DNA of 64,000 nt, taken from the NCBI RefSeq assembly GCF_900143005.1, contig NZ_FRCS01000014.1, positions 124,001 to 188,000 of the forward strand, in the 5' to 3' direction. The stretch is from Cryptosporangium aurantiacum (GTDB lineage: Bacteria > Actinomycetota > Actinomycetes > Mycobacteriales > Cryptosporangiaceae). A model generated the notes under the pieces. The model did no database searches. It was not told the origin of the DNA and saw nothing but the letters and a program-made list of their open reading frames with translations. Shown here piece by piece: positions 55,644 through 63,608 of the stretch; position 1 is the stretch's first letter, and the number at the start of each line of letters is the position of its first letter. Made by a program: the position numbers and the translations under genes.

Positions 55644-56637
55644 CGGCGGGCGGCCCGTCCCGCTCGTCGGGGGTGATCACGACCGCCCCCAAGCGCTGCT
55701 CGGTCTCGACCCGGCGGTGCGCGTCGGCCGCCTCTGCCATCGGGTAGACCCGGTCAACGATCGACTGGATCTCTCCCGCTTCGATCATCTCCGTGAGCTT
55801 TGCAAGGTCCTCCCCCGTTTCCGAGGCGAAGGCCACGGTGACGGTCTTGTCGGTGAACCGGGTTGTCAGCACTGAGCGGAGCAGCACCGACAGGCGGGGG
55901 TTGCCGTGGAGATAGCGCCCGCCCGGTTGGAGCTTGCCGATGAGACGGCGGTACGGACTCCCGGCGACCATGTCGAAGATGACGTCGAACCTCCGGCCCA
56001 TCGTCGTCACGTCGTCGGTGGTGTAGTCCACGAAGTCGCTGGCCCCGAGGCGTCGGACGAGATCTTCCTTGATCCTGTGGTCGACCGCGGTGACGTGCGC
56101 GCCCATCGAGTGGGCGATCTGGACGGCATGGGCGCCGATGCTGCCGCCGGCCCCGTTGATCAGCACCTGCTCCCCCGGCTCGATCCCCGCGCGCCGCATG
56201 AAGTGCAGGGCGTTGAGTCCGCCCAGCGGGACAGCGGCCGCCTCGGCGAACGTCATATTGCGTGGCTTGGGTCCGATGGCGGCGCCTTCCGGGAGGACGA
56301 CGTACTCACCGTAGGCACCCAGACGTAGACCGGTGCAGCCGTAGACCTGGTCGCCCGGAACAAAGCGGGTAACACGCCCGCCCACCGACACCACCTCGCC
56401 GGCGAAGTACATGCCCAGGATGGAACGCCTCGGCCTGATGACTCCGACCGCGATTCGGAGCGGAAGCCAGAACCACTTCACCGAGTATCGGAAGCTCCTG
56501 AACTCGCAGTCAGACTTCGTCACCTCGGCCGCCCGCACTCTGATCAGGACTTCACGATCGCCCGGGGCCGGCGTGGGCACGTCCGCCAGATGCAGAACGT
56601 CCGGCCCTCCATAACGGGTGTAGGTGACGGCTTTCAC
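55621..56637 (-). CDS. NAD(P)-dependent zinc-type dehydrogenase / quinone oxidoreductase (MDR family)
   Basis: A 338-residue medium-chain reductase. The GroES-like N-terminal domain opens VKAVTYTRYGGPDVLHLADVP, the cofactor motif GAGGSIGAHAVQIA lies at the start of the Rossmann domain near residue 155, and DFVDYTTDDVTTMGRRFDVIFD and GGRYLHGN follow. Catalytic zinc ligands of true alcohol dehydrogenases are not evident, so it belongs with the quinone-oxidoreductase-like members. The GTG at 56637 begins the conserved first strand; the frame extends upstream without a ribosome site. It stands alone, convergent with nothing nearby, and its substrate is unknown. Confidence 0.88.
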   Translation of the reverse strand: MKAVTYTRYGGPDVLHLADVPTPAPGDREVLIRVRAAEVTKSDCEFRSFRYSVKWFWLPLRIAVGVIRPRRSILGMYFAGEVVSVGGRVTRFVPGDQVYGCTGLRLGAYGEYVVLPEGAAIGPKPRNMTFAEAAAVPLGGLNALHFMRRAGIEPGEQVLINGAGGSIGAHAVQIAHSMGAHVTAVDHRIKEDLVRRLGASDFVDYTTDDVTTMGRRFDVIFDMVAGSPYRRLIGKLQPGGRYLHGNPRLSVLLRSVLTTRFTDKTVTVAFASETGEDLAKLTEMIEAGEIQSIVDRVYPMAEAADAHRRVETEQRLGAVVITPDERDGPPADGFRNLE

Positions 56638-56716
56638 GCGGCCAGCGGATCGGATTGCAGGCAGGCTGTCAACCCGCGACGGAGAGCGTGATCGGCATGC
56701 GGCACGAGAGCACGTC

Positions 56717-56751
56717 GCGCACCTCATCGGCAATCTGCCGACGAGGTGCGC
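56717..56751. repeat. Inverted repeat between divergent genes
   Basis: GCGCACCTC/GAGGTGCGC (9 bp) and CGGCA/TGCCG (5 bp) form a hairpin with a 2x2 internal loop and a 3-base tip. It lies between the dehydrogenase gene (minus) and the small plus-strand gene, where no terminator is needed. It could be a divergent operator or a dispersed repeat. Confidence 0.4.
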
Positions 56752-56875
56752 TCTGCTAGCGTCGCGGGCCGTTGACAGCTCGTGAGCCAGAGCGGCAGCC
56801 AGGCTGCGGCGTTCTTCCGTGAGGTCGCGGCCATCGGACCATCTGGAACGGCGCTTAGTCGCTAGCCTCGCAGAC

Positions 56876-57187
56876 ATGCCGGAACTTGAACCCGATCTCT
56901 CGAACAGCGACGGTCGCCGACCGTTCCGCATCGTGGTCGACGTGCTGGCGACGGCCGAACAGGTGCAAATGCTGCACGGCATTATCGGGCGAGCCGTCTG
57001 CGGTGCGCCGGACGACCATCCCGGGCCGTGCCGGATCGCGTGGACGATGTCCGGAGCCGGCAGCGACGAAGACGATTACGACGGCTCATACGGCCTGGAC
57101 GCCCCGGAAGCCGAGTTCATCCGTGAACAGCTGGAGCCGGTACCGGTTTGGCCGAAAGAAGACGTCGACCGCAGCCTCGGCATTTAA
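56876..57187 (+). CDS. Hypothetical acidic protein, 103 residues
   Basis: Starting at ATG 56876 (MPELEPDLSNSDGRRP), this soluble protein is strongly acidic, with no signal peptide or membrane segment. A compact central part (FRIVVDVLATAEQVQMLHGI, then a GAPDDHPGPCRIAW segment) is followed by an Asp/Gly-rich loop (SDEDDYDGSYG) and a predicted helix EAEFIREQLEPVPVW. The upstream frame to 56819 is possible but has no ribosome site. I do not recognise the family. It is a single gene facing away from the dehydrogenase. Confidence 0.6.
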   Translation: MPELEPDLSNSDGRRPFRIVVDVLATAEQVQMLHGIIGRAVCGAPDDHPGPCRIAWTMSGAGSDEDDYDGSYGLDAPEAEFIREQLEPVPVWPKEDVDRSLGI

Positions 57188-57373
57188 CGCCCCCGAGTCT
57201 CCGGCAATTCACGAGGCGCGGCGGACCCGGCCGTGGATCACCTCCAGCCGCTACCCCTGATGACCGAAGATCACGGCGGCTCAGCAGCGAGCCGATCCGC
57301 CATCTGGCGTGGAGGTGGAATCCAACGCGCTCGTAGCTCTGACGATGTTCGGCACGTCAGCGGCCATCCACCA

Positions 57374-57976
57374 CTAGGCGTGCGGATTCGTCAACAGCCG
57401 TTTCTTGTGCGACGACCGCCGTAACCAGGTCCCGAGCGCGATGGCGCCCCCCACCGTGACGCCGAGACAGGGCAGGCAGGCCACCGAGGCGCCGAGTCCG
57501 CCCACTGCCAAGCGGAACCCCGTCGTCTCCTGTGAGCCGCCGAACGCGGCGGGGGCGGCGCTGCAGCGGAAAATGACCGTGCCGTCCTCGAAGGCGTGGA
57601 ATGAAGCAGCCATCCGCCAGCTCTCGCCACTATGTGAATACGACTTGGCGGTGCCCGTTCCCGGCGGATAGGGGGAGACCACGTCGCTGTCGACCGTGCA
57701 GGAGCCGGTGGCGCCCTTCGGGACGTAGATCCCGTAGTCGTTGGAGGCCTTCACTCGTACTCGGACGTCCTGACCGGCGGTCTCGTGCACCGAGTAGAAC
57801 TCGACCTCGGCTCTTCCCATCGCGTAGAGGCTCACCAGGGACCCGCCGATGGCCAGAACGATAAACAGGACGACGACGGCTCCCGCGATGCCGTACCAGC
57901 GGCGGCGCGGACGGAGCTGCCGCGGATCGGCCACACGGGACTCATGGGGCAGGCGGGGGTCGATGGGCTGCGCCAT
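57374..57976 (-). CDS. Hypothetical membrane protein with two transmembrane helices
   Basis: A 200-residue protein. A basic Pro/Arg-rich N terminus (RQLRPRRRWYG) precedes one helix at residues about 28-52 (IAGAVVVLFIVLAIGGSLVSLYA). An extracytoplasmic domain of about 100 residues follows, with two Cys (GSCTVDSD and IFRCSAAP) that may pair, and then a second helix around 155-183 before a basic tail. This resembles actinobacterial membrane-anchored proteins of unknown function with a beta-sandwich-like outer domain. No neighbours suggest a role. The ribosome site before ATG 57976 is weak. Confidence 0.7.
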   Translation of the reverse strand: MAQPIDPRLPHESRVADPRQLRPRRRWYGIAGAVVVLFIVLAIGGSLVSLYAMGRAEVEFYSVHETAGQDVRVRVKASNDYGIYVPKGATGSCTVDSDVVSPYPPGTGTAKSYSHSGESWRMAASFHAFEDGTVIFRCSAAPAAFGGSQETTGFRLAVGGLGASVACLPCLGVTVGGAIALGTWLRRSSHKKRLLTNPHA

Positions 57977-58093
57977 GGCGGAATGGTCTCGCCCTTGTCA
58001 ACCGATTCGCCGCAGCGTTGACCTCAACGAAGGTTGAGCTTCTACGGTTCTTGTCGATTGGTGAGATGTCGCCCGAGATATTTAGGAGCAGAA

Positions 58094-58366
58094 GTGATCG
58101 TCACCATCGCCAAGGTTTCCGATCCCGCTCGGTTCCTCGAGGTCTTCGAGACCGTCGGCGCGAACAAACGGCGGGAGCACGGGTGCCGGGGCGCCCGGGT
58201 TTATTTCGATCCTGACGACACACACCGGGTGTGGTCTGTTTTCGACTGGGACGCGAAGGACTACGACAAGTTCCTCGCGGACCCAGAAATCCCGGCCATC
58301 GCACGAGAAGCCGGGATCCAGGCACCGCCTGTGCATGCCGTCGCCGCGACCGAACTCGACGCCTGA
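58094..58366 (+). CDS. Small ABM-like dimeric alpha/beta-barrel protein
   Basis: A 90-residue protein, MIVTIAKVSDPARFLEVFE onward, with the strand-helix-strand layout of the antibiotic-biosynthesis-monooxygenase (ABM) fold: VTIAKV strand, a helix, GARVYFDPDDTHRVWSVFDWDAKDYDKFLAD. Such proteins are small cofactor-less oxygenases, haem-degrading or stress proteins. The start is the GTG at 58094 with AGGAG six bases before it; the longer frame upstream does not fit the fold. It is followed after 26 bases by a cupin gene in the same direction, probably as a two-gene operon ending at the hairpin 58787-58819. Confidence 0.72.
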   Translation: MIVTIAKVSDPARFLEVFETVGANKRREHGCRGARVYFDPDDTHRVWSVFDWDAKDYDKFLADPEIPAIAREAGIQAPPVHAVAATELDA

Positions 58367-58392
58367 CCACTGCTCGGGGAGGGAGATTTCGC

Positions 58393-58734
58393 ATGGACCT
58401 CACGCCACCGCGGGTCCGCAGGTTCAGTTCGGCGATCGGCGACGACGCCATCCGCTTCGGCGACGGGATCCTCATCGCGCCGGCCTTCGGCAAAGAGGCA
58501 AACACGACGATGAGCGCCTATACCTCGTTCCTCTACGCGGGGGCGCGGGCCGACCTGCCGGCCTCCTACGCGGAGGTCTGGGTGGTGCTCAGCGGAGCGC
58601 TACGAGTGGGTGCCGGGAGCGACGCCGTAACGGTGGGTGCAGGCGACTTCGTGCATGTTCCGGAGCAGGCGCCCGGGGTCGTCGAGGCCCTCGAGGACAC
58701 CACAATGGTCTGCGTGTCGATGCCCGCTCACTGA
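58393..58734 (+). CDS. Small cupin-domain protein (EutQ-like)
   Basis: A 113-residue single-domain cupin. The beta-barrel motifs are SFLYAGARADLPASYAEVWVVLSG followed by VTVGAGDFVHVPEQAPGVVEAL. The usual metal-binding His residues of cupin motif 1 are not obvious (SYAEVWVVL carries Glu only), as in EutQ-like and other metal-poor cupins. ATG 58393 has GGGGAGGGAGA upstream. It is co-oriented with the ABM-like gene before it, and the pair ends in a perfect hairpin. Function unknown. Confidence 0.78.
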   Translation: MDLTPPRVRRFSSAIGDDAIRFGDGILIAPAFGKEANTTMSAYTSFLYAGARADLPASYAEVWVVLSGALRVGAGSDAVTVGAGDFVHVPEQAPGVVEALEDTTMVCVSMPAH

Positions 58735-58786
58735 CGGGGACGGGCGTCACTCGAGTTCGCGAGGCGCTTGAGTCGGCGCGAAGTTA

Positions 58787-58819
58787 CGGGCGTTCGCCCT
58801 GCAGCAGGGCGAACGCCCG
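58787..58819 (+). terminator. Hairpin terminator after the cupin gene
   Basis: A perfect 14-bp stem, CGGGCGTTCGCCCT with its complement, around a 5-base GCAGC loop. It lies 53 bases after the cupin stop and has no T-run. The rest of 58820-59048 shows nothing I can name beyond a plausible AT-richer promoter stretch near 58960-58980. Confidence 0.65.
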
Positions 58820-59048
58820 ATGCGGGAACGACATGTCCCTCCAGGCCCGTTTGTAGCCTGTTTCACCGTGTTCGTCGAGCACACTGTTGGCCACGTTCGA
58901 TCTGTGCTGGTCACCCACCACAGTCCGCTCGCGACTCTCGTCCAGGGAACCTTGGTTTCAGGTGATATCTTGAGATTTTGGCTGCGCATCCGCCGTGGTG
59001 GGGGCCGCCAGATTGTCAGCTTTCCGCCCACATCCGGGGAGAAATGCG

Positions 59049-59256
59049 ATGACAAGCAACAACACGCCCCCGGGCGCCGCAGGTCTCGGGATCTGGGGAC
59101 TTCTCGGGATCTGGATCGCATTTGGCGCTCTCTTCGGCGTCCTCGTCGGGGGTTTTTTTTGACCACGTCGCTCTCGGTATCTCGCTAGGTTCGGCTCTGG
59201 GTCTGGTGGTCTACCTCGTCTTCATCGCGCGAAGGAATCCCCGCGGCGAATCCTGA
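59049..59256 (+). pseudogene. Small glycine-zipper membrane protein interrupted at a T8 run
   Basis: ATG 59049 (GGGGAG seven bases before it) opens a 37-codon frame: MTSNNTPPGAAGLG, then the hydrophobic helix IWIAFGALFGVLVGGFF and a TGA at 59160. The stop is created by a run of eight T at 59153-59160. With one T fewer, the frame continues through DHVALGISLGSALGLVVYLV, a second Gly-zipper helix, and ends ARRNPRGES at 59256, a typical two-helix actinobacterial membrane protein of about 68 residues. Either the gene is broken, the run is a sequencing error, or ribosomes slip here. Confidence 0.6.
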
Positions 59257-59347
59257 ACGTCGCGCCCGTGCATGGGCTACAGGGTCGTAGGCGCCTCCTC
59301 TCGCCGGTGAGCTGAACCCGAGTTTCCAGTAGAAACCCTCGAGACCT

Positions 59348-59520
59348 GCAGATACCGCCACTGACATCCGGTCCGGTTCTGGTACAGGGTCGCGTTGACG
59401 ATCGCGCGGAACTCGTATCGGCCCTGATGCCCGGCCACCGACGGACGCCGCGCTTTCTAGGCGTCGAGGAACGGGCCGATCAACGCCCACTGCGCGTCAG
59501 TTAGGTCGCTGACAGGCCGC
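59348..59520 (-). pseudogene. IS5-family transposase N-terminal remnant
   Basis: On the minus strand the reading VSDLTDAQWALIGPFLDA, a TAG stop at 59457, then RRPSVAGHQGRYEFRAIVNA and NRTGCQWRYL matches the DUF4096 N-terminal part of IS5/IS4-type transposases (typically LTDxQWxLIxPLLP and LRTGCQWRxLP). There is an internal stop and no catalytic DDE part, so it is an inert fragment. No terminal inverted repeats were found. Flanking sequence from 59257 to 59772 contains nothing else recognisable. Confidence 0.7.
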
Positions 59521-59772
59521 ACGGTCCGCCACGAACCGTCCAACTCGGCGCGAACCAGTCGGTGACGCCCACCGCCTGATTCAGACCATCAGCCCGAGCG
59601 ACCTCACACCACCGGCCACCACGGACCGGGCAGAGAATGGCGAACCGCCCTCTCACGCTGAACCCGCCTGCTCGCCGGGAGTACTACTCCTGCCGTCGGT
59701 CCGGGAGCGAAGCGCGCGCTTGACCTAAAGCCGAGTTGAAGTCATACCGTCGGCGACGTCGAGAGGAGTCGA

Positions 59773-60586
59773 TCATGACGACGCTGGTCACCGGCGCGAC
59801 TGGCAACACCGGCAAGCACATCGTGGCGGAGCTGATCGGTCGAGGGGAGCAGGTTCGGGCACTGACCCGCGATCCGGCGGCGGCCGCGAAAAGTTGGCGG
59901 ACGGGGTGGACCTGGTCCACGGCACGCACACGGCACCGCAGACGTTAGACGCCGCCCTGGAAGGGGTCGACCGGTTGCACATCACGGTGACGGCGGGGCT
60001 CGCGGAGGTCGGACCCGAGCTGGTACGGCGCGCGGTTGATCGGGGCGTCCGACGCATCACCGTGCTGTGGGGTGGCTCCGTCGGGCCGGTCGAGCAGGCG
60101 GTGGCCGAGTCCGGCGTGGAATGGACCCGGCTGGAGCCGCAGGAGTTCATGTCGAACACCTTGACCTGGGTGGAATCCATTCGCGCCGAAGGAGTCGTCC
60201 GCGAGCCGTACGACTTGCCCAGCGCACTCGTCCACGAGGCCGACATCGGGGCAGTGGCAGCGGTCGCGCTGCTCGACGACGGTCACCTGGGACAGGCCTA
60301 CAACCTCACCGGGCCGGAATCGTTGACGCCCACCCAACGGACGAAGATTCTGTCCCGAGCCATCGGCCGGGACATCACCCTCGTTCCCATCACCCACGAA
60401 CAAGCGGTCGAGCGGTTGTTGGGTACGGGGGTGTCCCGAGCGGATGCCGAGTACGTCGTCGGGTGGTACGCCGATCCTAACGCCGAGGCGATGACCGTGG
60501 TCGACACCGTCGAGCGGCTCATCGGCCGCCCGCCGCGGACGTTCGAACAGTGGACGGCCGAGCACGCCGACCGGTTCGTCGGCTGA
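59773..60586 (+). pseudogene. NmrA-like NAD(P)-binding protein with a one-base frameshift
   Basis: ATG 59773 (GAGAGGAG upstream) begins MTTLVTGATGNTGKHIVAEL, the TGxxGxxG dinucleotide motif of the atypical short-chain NmrA/SDR family, and runs through QVRALTRDPAAAAK. The frame then breaks at AAAA 59889-59892. Removing one A restores LADGVDLVHGTHTAPQTLDA and the rest of a normal protein to 60586 (HITVTAGLAEVGPELVRRAV, WTRLEPQEFMSN, REPYDLPSALVHEADIGAVA). Intact, it would have about 270 residues. Either a recent pseudogene or a sequencing error. The C-terminal part alone lacks the cofactor motif. Confidence 0.8.
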
Positions 60587-60687
60587 GTCTCCCGGCAACC
60601 TGCCCAGAGCCAAGGGTTGGACACCCGCCGATCATGCAGGTAAGTGCGTCACGAAATTCTCGAGCCTGTTCTCATCCAGGGCCGCGC

Positions 60688-61419
60688 TCAGCGCCCTCGG
60701 ATGAACGACACGGCCGATGCCAGCGCCAGATCCGTGAGTTCGGCGTCGTGGCGTGCGCCGACGTCGCGCATGAAGGCGTGTTCACCGCCGTGGTAGAGGT
60801 GCAGTTCCACGTCGGTCAGTCCCGCCGAGTACAGCTCCGTGATCGTGGTCAAGCGGGCATCCGCCGGTACGTGCGGGTCTCGCGAGCCGAAGACGATCAT
60901 CAGCCGGCCCTGGATCTCGGCGGCCCGGGCGAGGCTGTCTGCGGTGTCGGAGCCCAGGGCGCCGTCGTGCAGGCCGGTGGGGTAGAAGCAGATGGTTGCC
61001 CTGACACGGGGATCGAAGGCCGCCCGGAACGCGAGGTGCCCACCGAGACAGAAGCCGGTCACCGCGAGCGTGGAAACGTCCGGGCGGCCCGCGAGGTAGT
61101 CCAGAACGGCCGCGCGGTCCGCGTCGAACTCCGCCGTCGTCATGGCCGCAGCGCCAGCCAGGCCGGCCTGCTTGCCGGCATCGTCGAACTCCAGCGCCAC
61201 GCCGGCGAGGGGCCCATGCGGGTAGATCTCGGGAACGCACACCAGGAATCCCTGCGCGGCCAGCCGACGCGCGGTGCGCAACGTCGACTCGGTCAGCTGG
61301 AAGATGTCCGTGTAAAGCAGTACCCCTGGCCAGGGGCCCTCCCCGATGGGCCGGAGGACAGCCGCGTTGATCTCGCAGCCCGAGCCGGGCACGACGGTTC
61401 TTTCCTCGATCAGCTTCAC
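60688..61419 (-). CDS. Dienelactone hydrolase family protein
   Basis: A 243-residue alpha/beta hydrolase of the dienelactone hydrolase type. The nucleophile is Cys in GFCLGGH near residue 115, the acid Asp in FGSRDPHVP near 175, and the base His in GGEHAFM near 210, which is the Cys-Asp-His triad of this family rather than Ser. The GTG at 61419 (VKLIEERTVVPGSG) fits the family N terminus; the longer frame upstream is spurious. Family members open dienelactones in chloroaromatic degradation, but many are general esterases, and no aromatic pathway gene is nearby. Confidence 0.9.
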   Translation of the reverse strand: MKLIEERTVVPGSGCEINAAVLRPIGEGPWPGVLLYTDIFQLTESTLRTARRLAAQGFLVCVPEIYPHGPLAGVALEFDDAGKQAGLAGAAAMTTAEFDADRAAVLDYLAGRPDVSTLAVTGFCLGGHLAFRAAFDPRVRATICFYPTGLHDGALGSDTADSLARAAEIQGRLMIVFGSRDPHVPADARLTTITELYSAGLTDVELHLYHGGEHAFMRDVGARHDAELTDLALASAVSFIRGR

Positions 61420-61684
61420 GCCGCGACAGCCTAACGACAACTCTCGGCGCCCCACCCGATCCGCGCCGAGAAGCCGTCCGACCGGCCGGACGGCTCCCCT
61501 TCGAGGACGGCCTCGGTGTGCAGGGCATTCCTCGCCGAGGCGGCGAGGACGCCTCACCCTGCTCGGCGACGCCCTCTTGTTGTGCTTCGACACGCGGATG
61601 GGCGGTCCCTGGCGCGTCCTTGGTCACGGCGGCGTCGACCAAAGGCCGTAGCCGCGCGGTAGTGGCAGACCCGAACGTCGCACC

Positions 61685-62707
61685 ATGACCAACACAGTCG
61701 AGCGCCCGGCCGCCACTCGCTCCCGAGGCCGATGGCCGGCGGTTGCGCTCTTCCTGCTCTCGCCGCTGTTCGGCGAGTACCTCCTCGGCAACATGGCCTT
61801 CTCGGCCCTGCCACTGCTGCCGCTCCTCGCCCTGCTCTATGGCGCGGGCAGTCTGTTGATCCGGGAGACCGCCCGCCGGTTCGGGCGCGGCTCGGCCACG
61901 ATGCTGCTTCTGGGTGTTGCCTACGCGCTGATCGAGGAGGGTCTCGTCGATCAGATGCTGTTCAACCACGACTACTTTGCCGGGCAGGCGCAGGAAAGCG
62001 ACACAATTCTCACGGCGCTGGGCATCGACGCCTGGCTCACGCTCGTCGTCGTCGCGATGCACACGATCTGGAGCACCTACATCCCGATCACGCTCATGGA
62101 GGCGCTGGTACCGGGCAAGGCGACGCGGCCGTGGCTGGGCCCGGTCGGTACGGCGGTGACCGTGGTCATCTTCGTCGCCGGCTCGGTCTACCTAGGATGG
62201 GCGGTGTATGACGAGACCGGGTTCGTCGCCTCGGCCGGACAGCTGATCGGGACGTCGGTCGTGGTGATCGTTTTGGTGGCGGCGGCGTTCCTGATTCCGC
62301 GACAGAGGGTGCGATCGGACCGGGCGGCGCCGCGGCTCTGGTTCGCCGGGCTGGTCGCGTTCGCCGCGTCGAGCCTGTTCATGCTCACCGAGGCACTGCC
62401 GGGGTGGACCGAAGTCGCGGCGGCCGGCGCGCTCGTCGTCGCTTTCGTTGTGGTCGTGACGCGGTGGTCCAGGAGTCGCGACTTCGGCTTCCGACACCGG
62501 CTGGCCCTAGTGGCCGGGGGCGTCTTCACCTACGCCTGGTTGGGTCTGACCATGGAACCGGAGACCGGGCCGCGGTCGACGCTCGACCAGGTCGGTGCTG
62601 TGCTGATCGCCGGCTTCGCGATCGTTCTGGTTGTGCTCGCGTTCCGAGCAACCCGCGGCGATCAGACACGCCAGCCGGACCCCGACCGGCCGTCGTCGAT
62701 CCGGTAG
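61685..62707 (+). CDS. Polytopic membrane protein of unknown function
   Basis: A 340-residue integral membrane protein with about nine to ten hydrophobic segments spread from residue 18 to 325 and a hydrophilic, Asp/Arg-rich tail. A conserved-looking stretch, SLLIRETARRFGRG followed by AYALIEEGLVDQMLFN, puts paired Glu residues and a His at the membrane surface, faintly like the EE motif of CPBP/CAAX-type intramembrane proteases. The spacing of further motif residues does not confirm that, so I leave it unassigned. It is divergent from the hydrolase gene across a 265-base gap that contains an 8-bp GC hairpin at 61473-61494. Confidence 0.8.
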   Translation: MTNTVERPAATRSRGRWPAVALFLLSPLFGEYLLGNMAFSALPLLPLLALLYGAGSLLIRETARRFGRGSATMLLLGVAYALIEEGLVDQMLFNHDYFAGQAQESDTILTALGIDAWLTLVVVAMHTIWSTYIPITLMEALVPGKATRPWLGPVGTAVTVVIFVAGSVYLGWAVYDETGFVASAGQLIGTSVVVIVLVAAAFLIPRQRVRSDRAAPRLWFAGLVAFAASSLFMLTEALPGWTEVAAAGALVVAFVVVVTRWSRSRDFGFRHRLALVAGGVFTYAWLGLTMEPETGPRSTLDQVGAVLIAGFAIVLVVLAFRATRGDQTRQPDPDRPSSIR

Positions 62708-62867
62708 ATCTCCCGGAGACCGCGAGCCAGCTCTGTCCCTAGATTGGGCCACCGCCCGCGCGGCGCCGAGCCGATCTCACCCACGGCCAATCGGACCCCG
62801 TCCATTGCAACGACTCGCGGCAGGGAGTGCGGGCAAAAGCCCGCGCCAGCGAGCATAGGATGCGCTC

Positions 62868-63437
62868 ATGGCTGCGGATGCCGATCCACGTCGTCGGCGG
62901 GTGATCGAGGTCATTGACTACGACCCGGCCTGGCCGGCGCGCTTCGTGGAGATCGCAGTAGGCCTGCGCGAGGCGCTCGGTGTCGTGGCGTTGCGTATCG
63001 ATCACATCGGATCCACGTCGGTAGCGGGATTGGCCGCCAAACCGATCGTCGATGTACAGGTATCCGTGGAAAGCCTGGAGCCGGTGGCGCCCTTCCGTGA
63101 TCGGCTGGTCGCGCTGGGCCTGGTCTACCGCTCCGAGAATCCGGAGCGTACCAAGCGGTATTTCCGAGAAGCGCCAGGTACGCCGCGGACCCACATCCAC
63201 GTCCGCCGGGCGGGAAGCTTCTCCGAGCAATTCGCTCTGTTGTTCCGTGACTTCCTACGGGTCGATGGGCAGACAGCCCGTGACTACATGGCAGTCAAAC
63301 GCGAACTCGCTGCCCAGCATCGCCATGACGGGCAGGCCTACACCGACGCCAAGGCGCCGTTCAGCTGGGAGATCATTCGACGTGCAGATGCCTGGGCGCA
63401 GCAACGCGGATGGGAACCAGGTCCGAGCGACGCGTGA
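62868..63437 (+). CDS. GrpB family protein (UPF0157, nucleotidyltransferase fold)
   Basis: A 189-residue protein with the clear GrpB/UPF0157 signature: VIDYDPAWPARFVEIA at the N terminus, LRIDHIGSTSVAGLAAKPIVDVQV with the GS-type nucleotidyltransferase motif, PRTHIHVRRAGS, and FRDFLRVDGQTARDYMAVKREL at the C terminus. The family adopts a minimal nucleotidyltransferase fold. Its substrate is not established, and fusions to dephospho-CoA kinase are known in some actinobacteria. It stands as a single gene; the 160-base gap before it and the 171-base gap after it hold nothing recognisable. Confidence 0.92.
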   Translation: MAADADPRRRRVIEVIDYDPAWPARFVEIAVGLREALGVVALRIDHIGSTSVAGLAAKPIVDVQVSVESLEPVAPFRDRLVALGLVYRSENPERTKRYFREAPGTPRTHIHVRRAGSFSEQFALLFRDFLRVDGQTARDYMAVKRELAAQHRHDGQAYTDAKAPFSWEIIRRADAWAQQRGWEPGPSDA

Positions 63438-63608
63438 GGCGATCGGTCCAGGCACACGGGTCGGCGAGGCGATCGGCGATCCGGGAACGCGAAGGCGGGC
63501 GCCGGCACCGCAGCGCCGCTCCCCGGAACCCTGGCGAGGAGCACACCTTCCACTCAGCGGCCAGAGCGGACGTCGCGGCGGCCCGCATGCCCGTTGTTCA
63601 ATAGCCGC

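Noticed and set aside
61473-61494. 8-bp GC hairpin between the hydrolase and membrane-protein genes as a terminator
   Set aside because: The flanking genes are divergent, so no transcript should end there, and the stem is short for a random GC-rich region.
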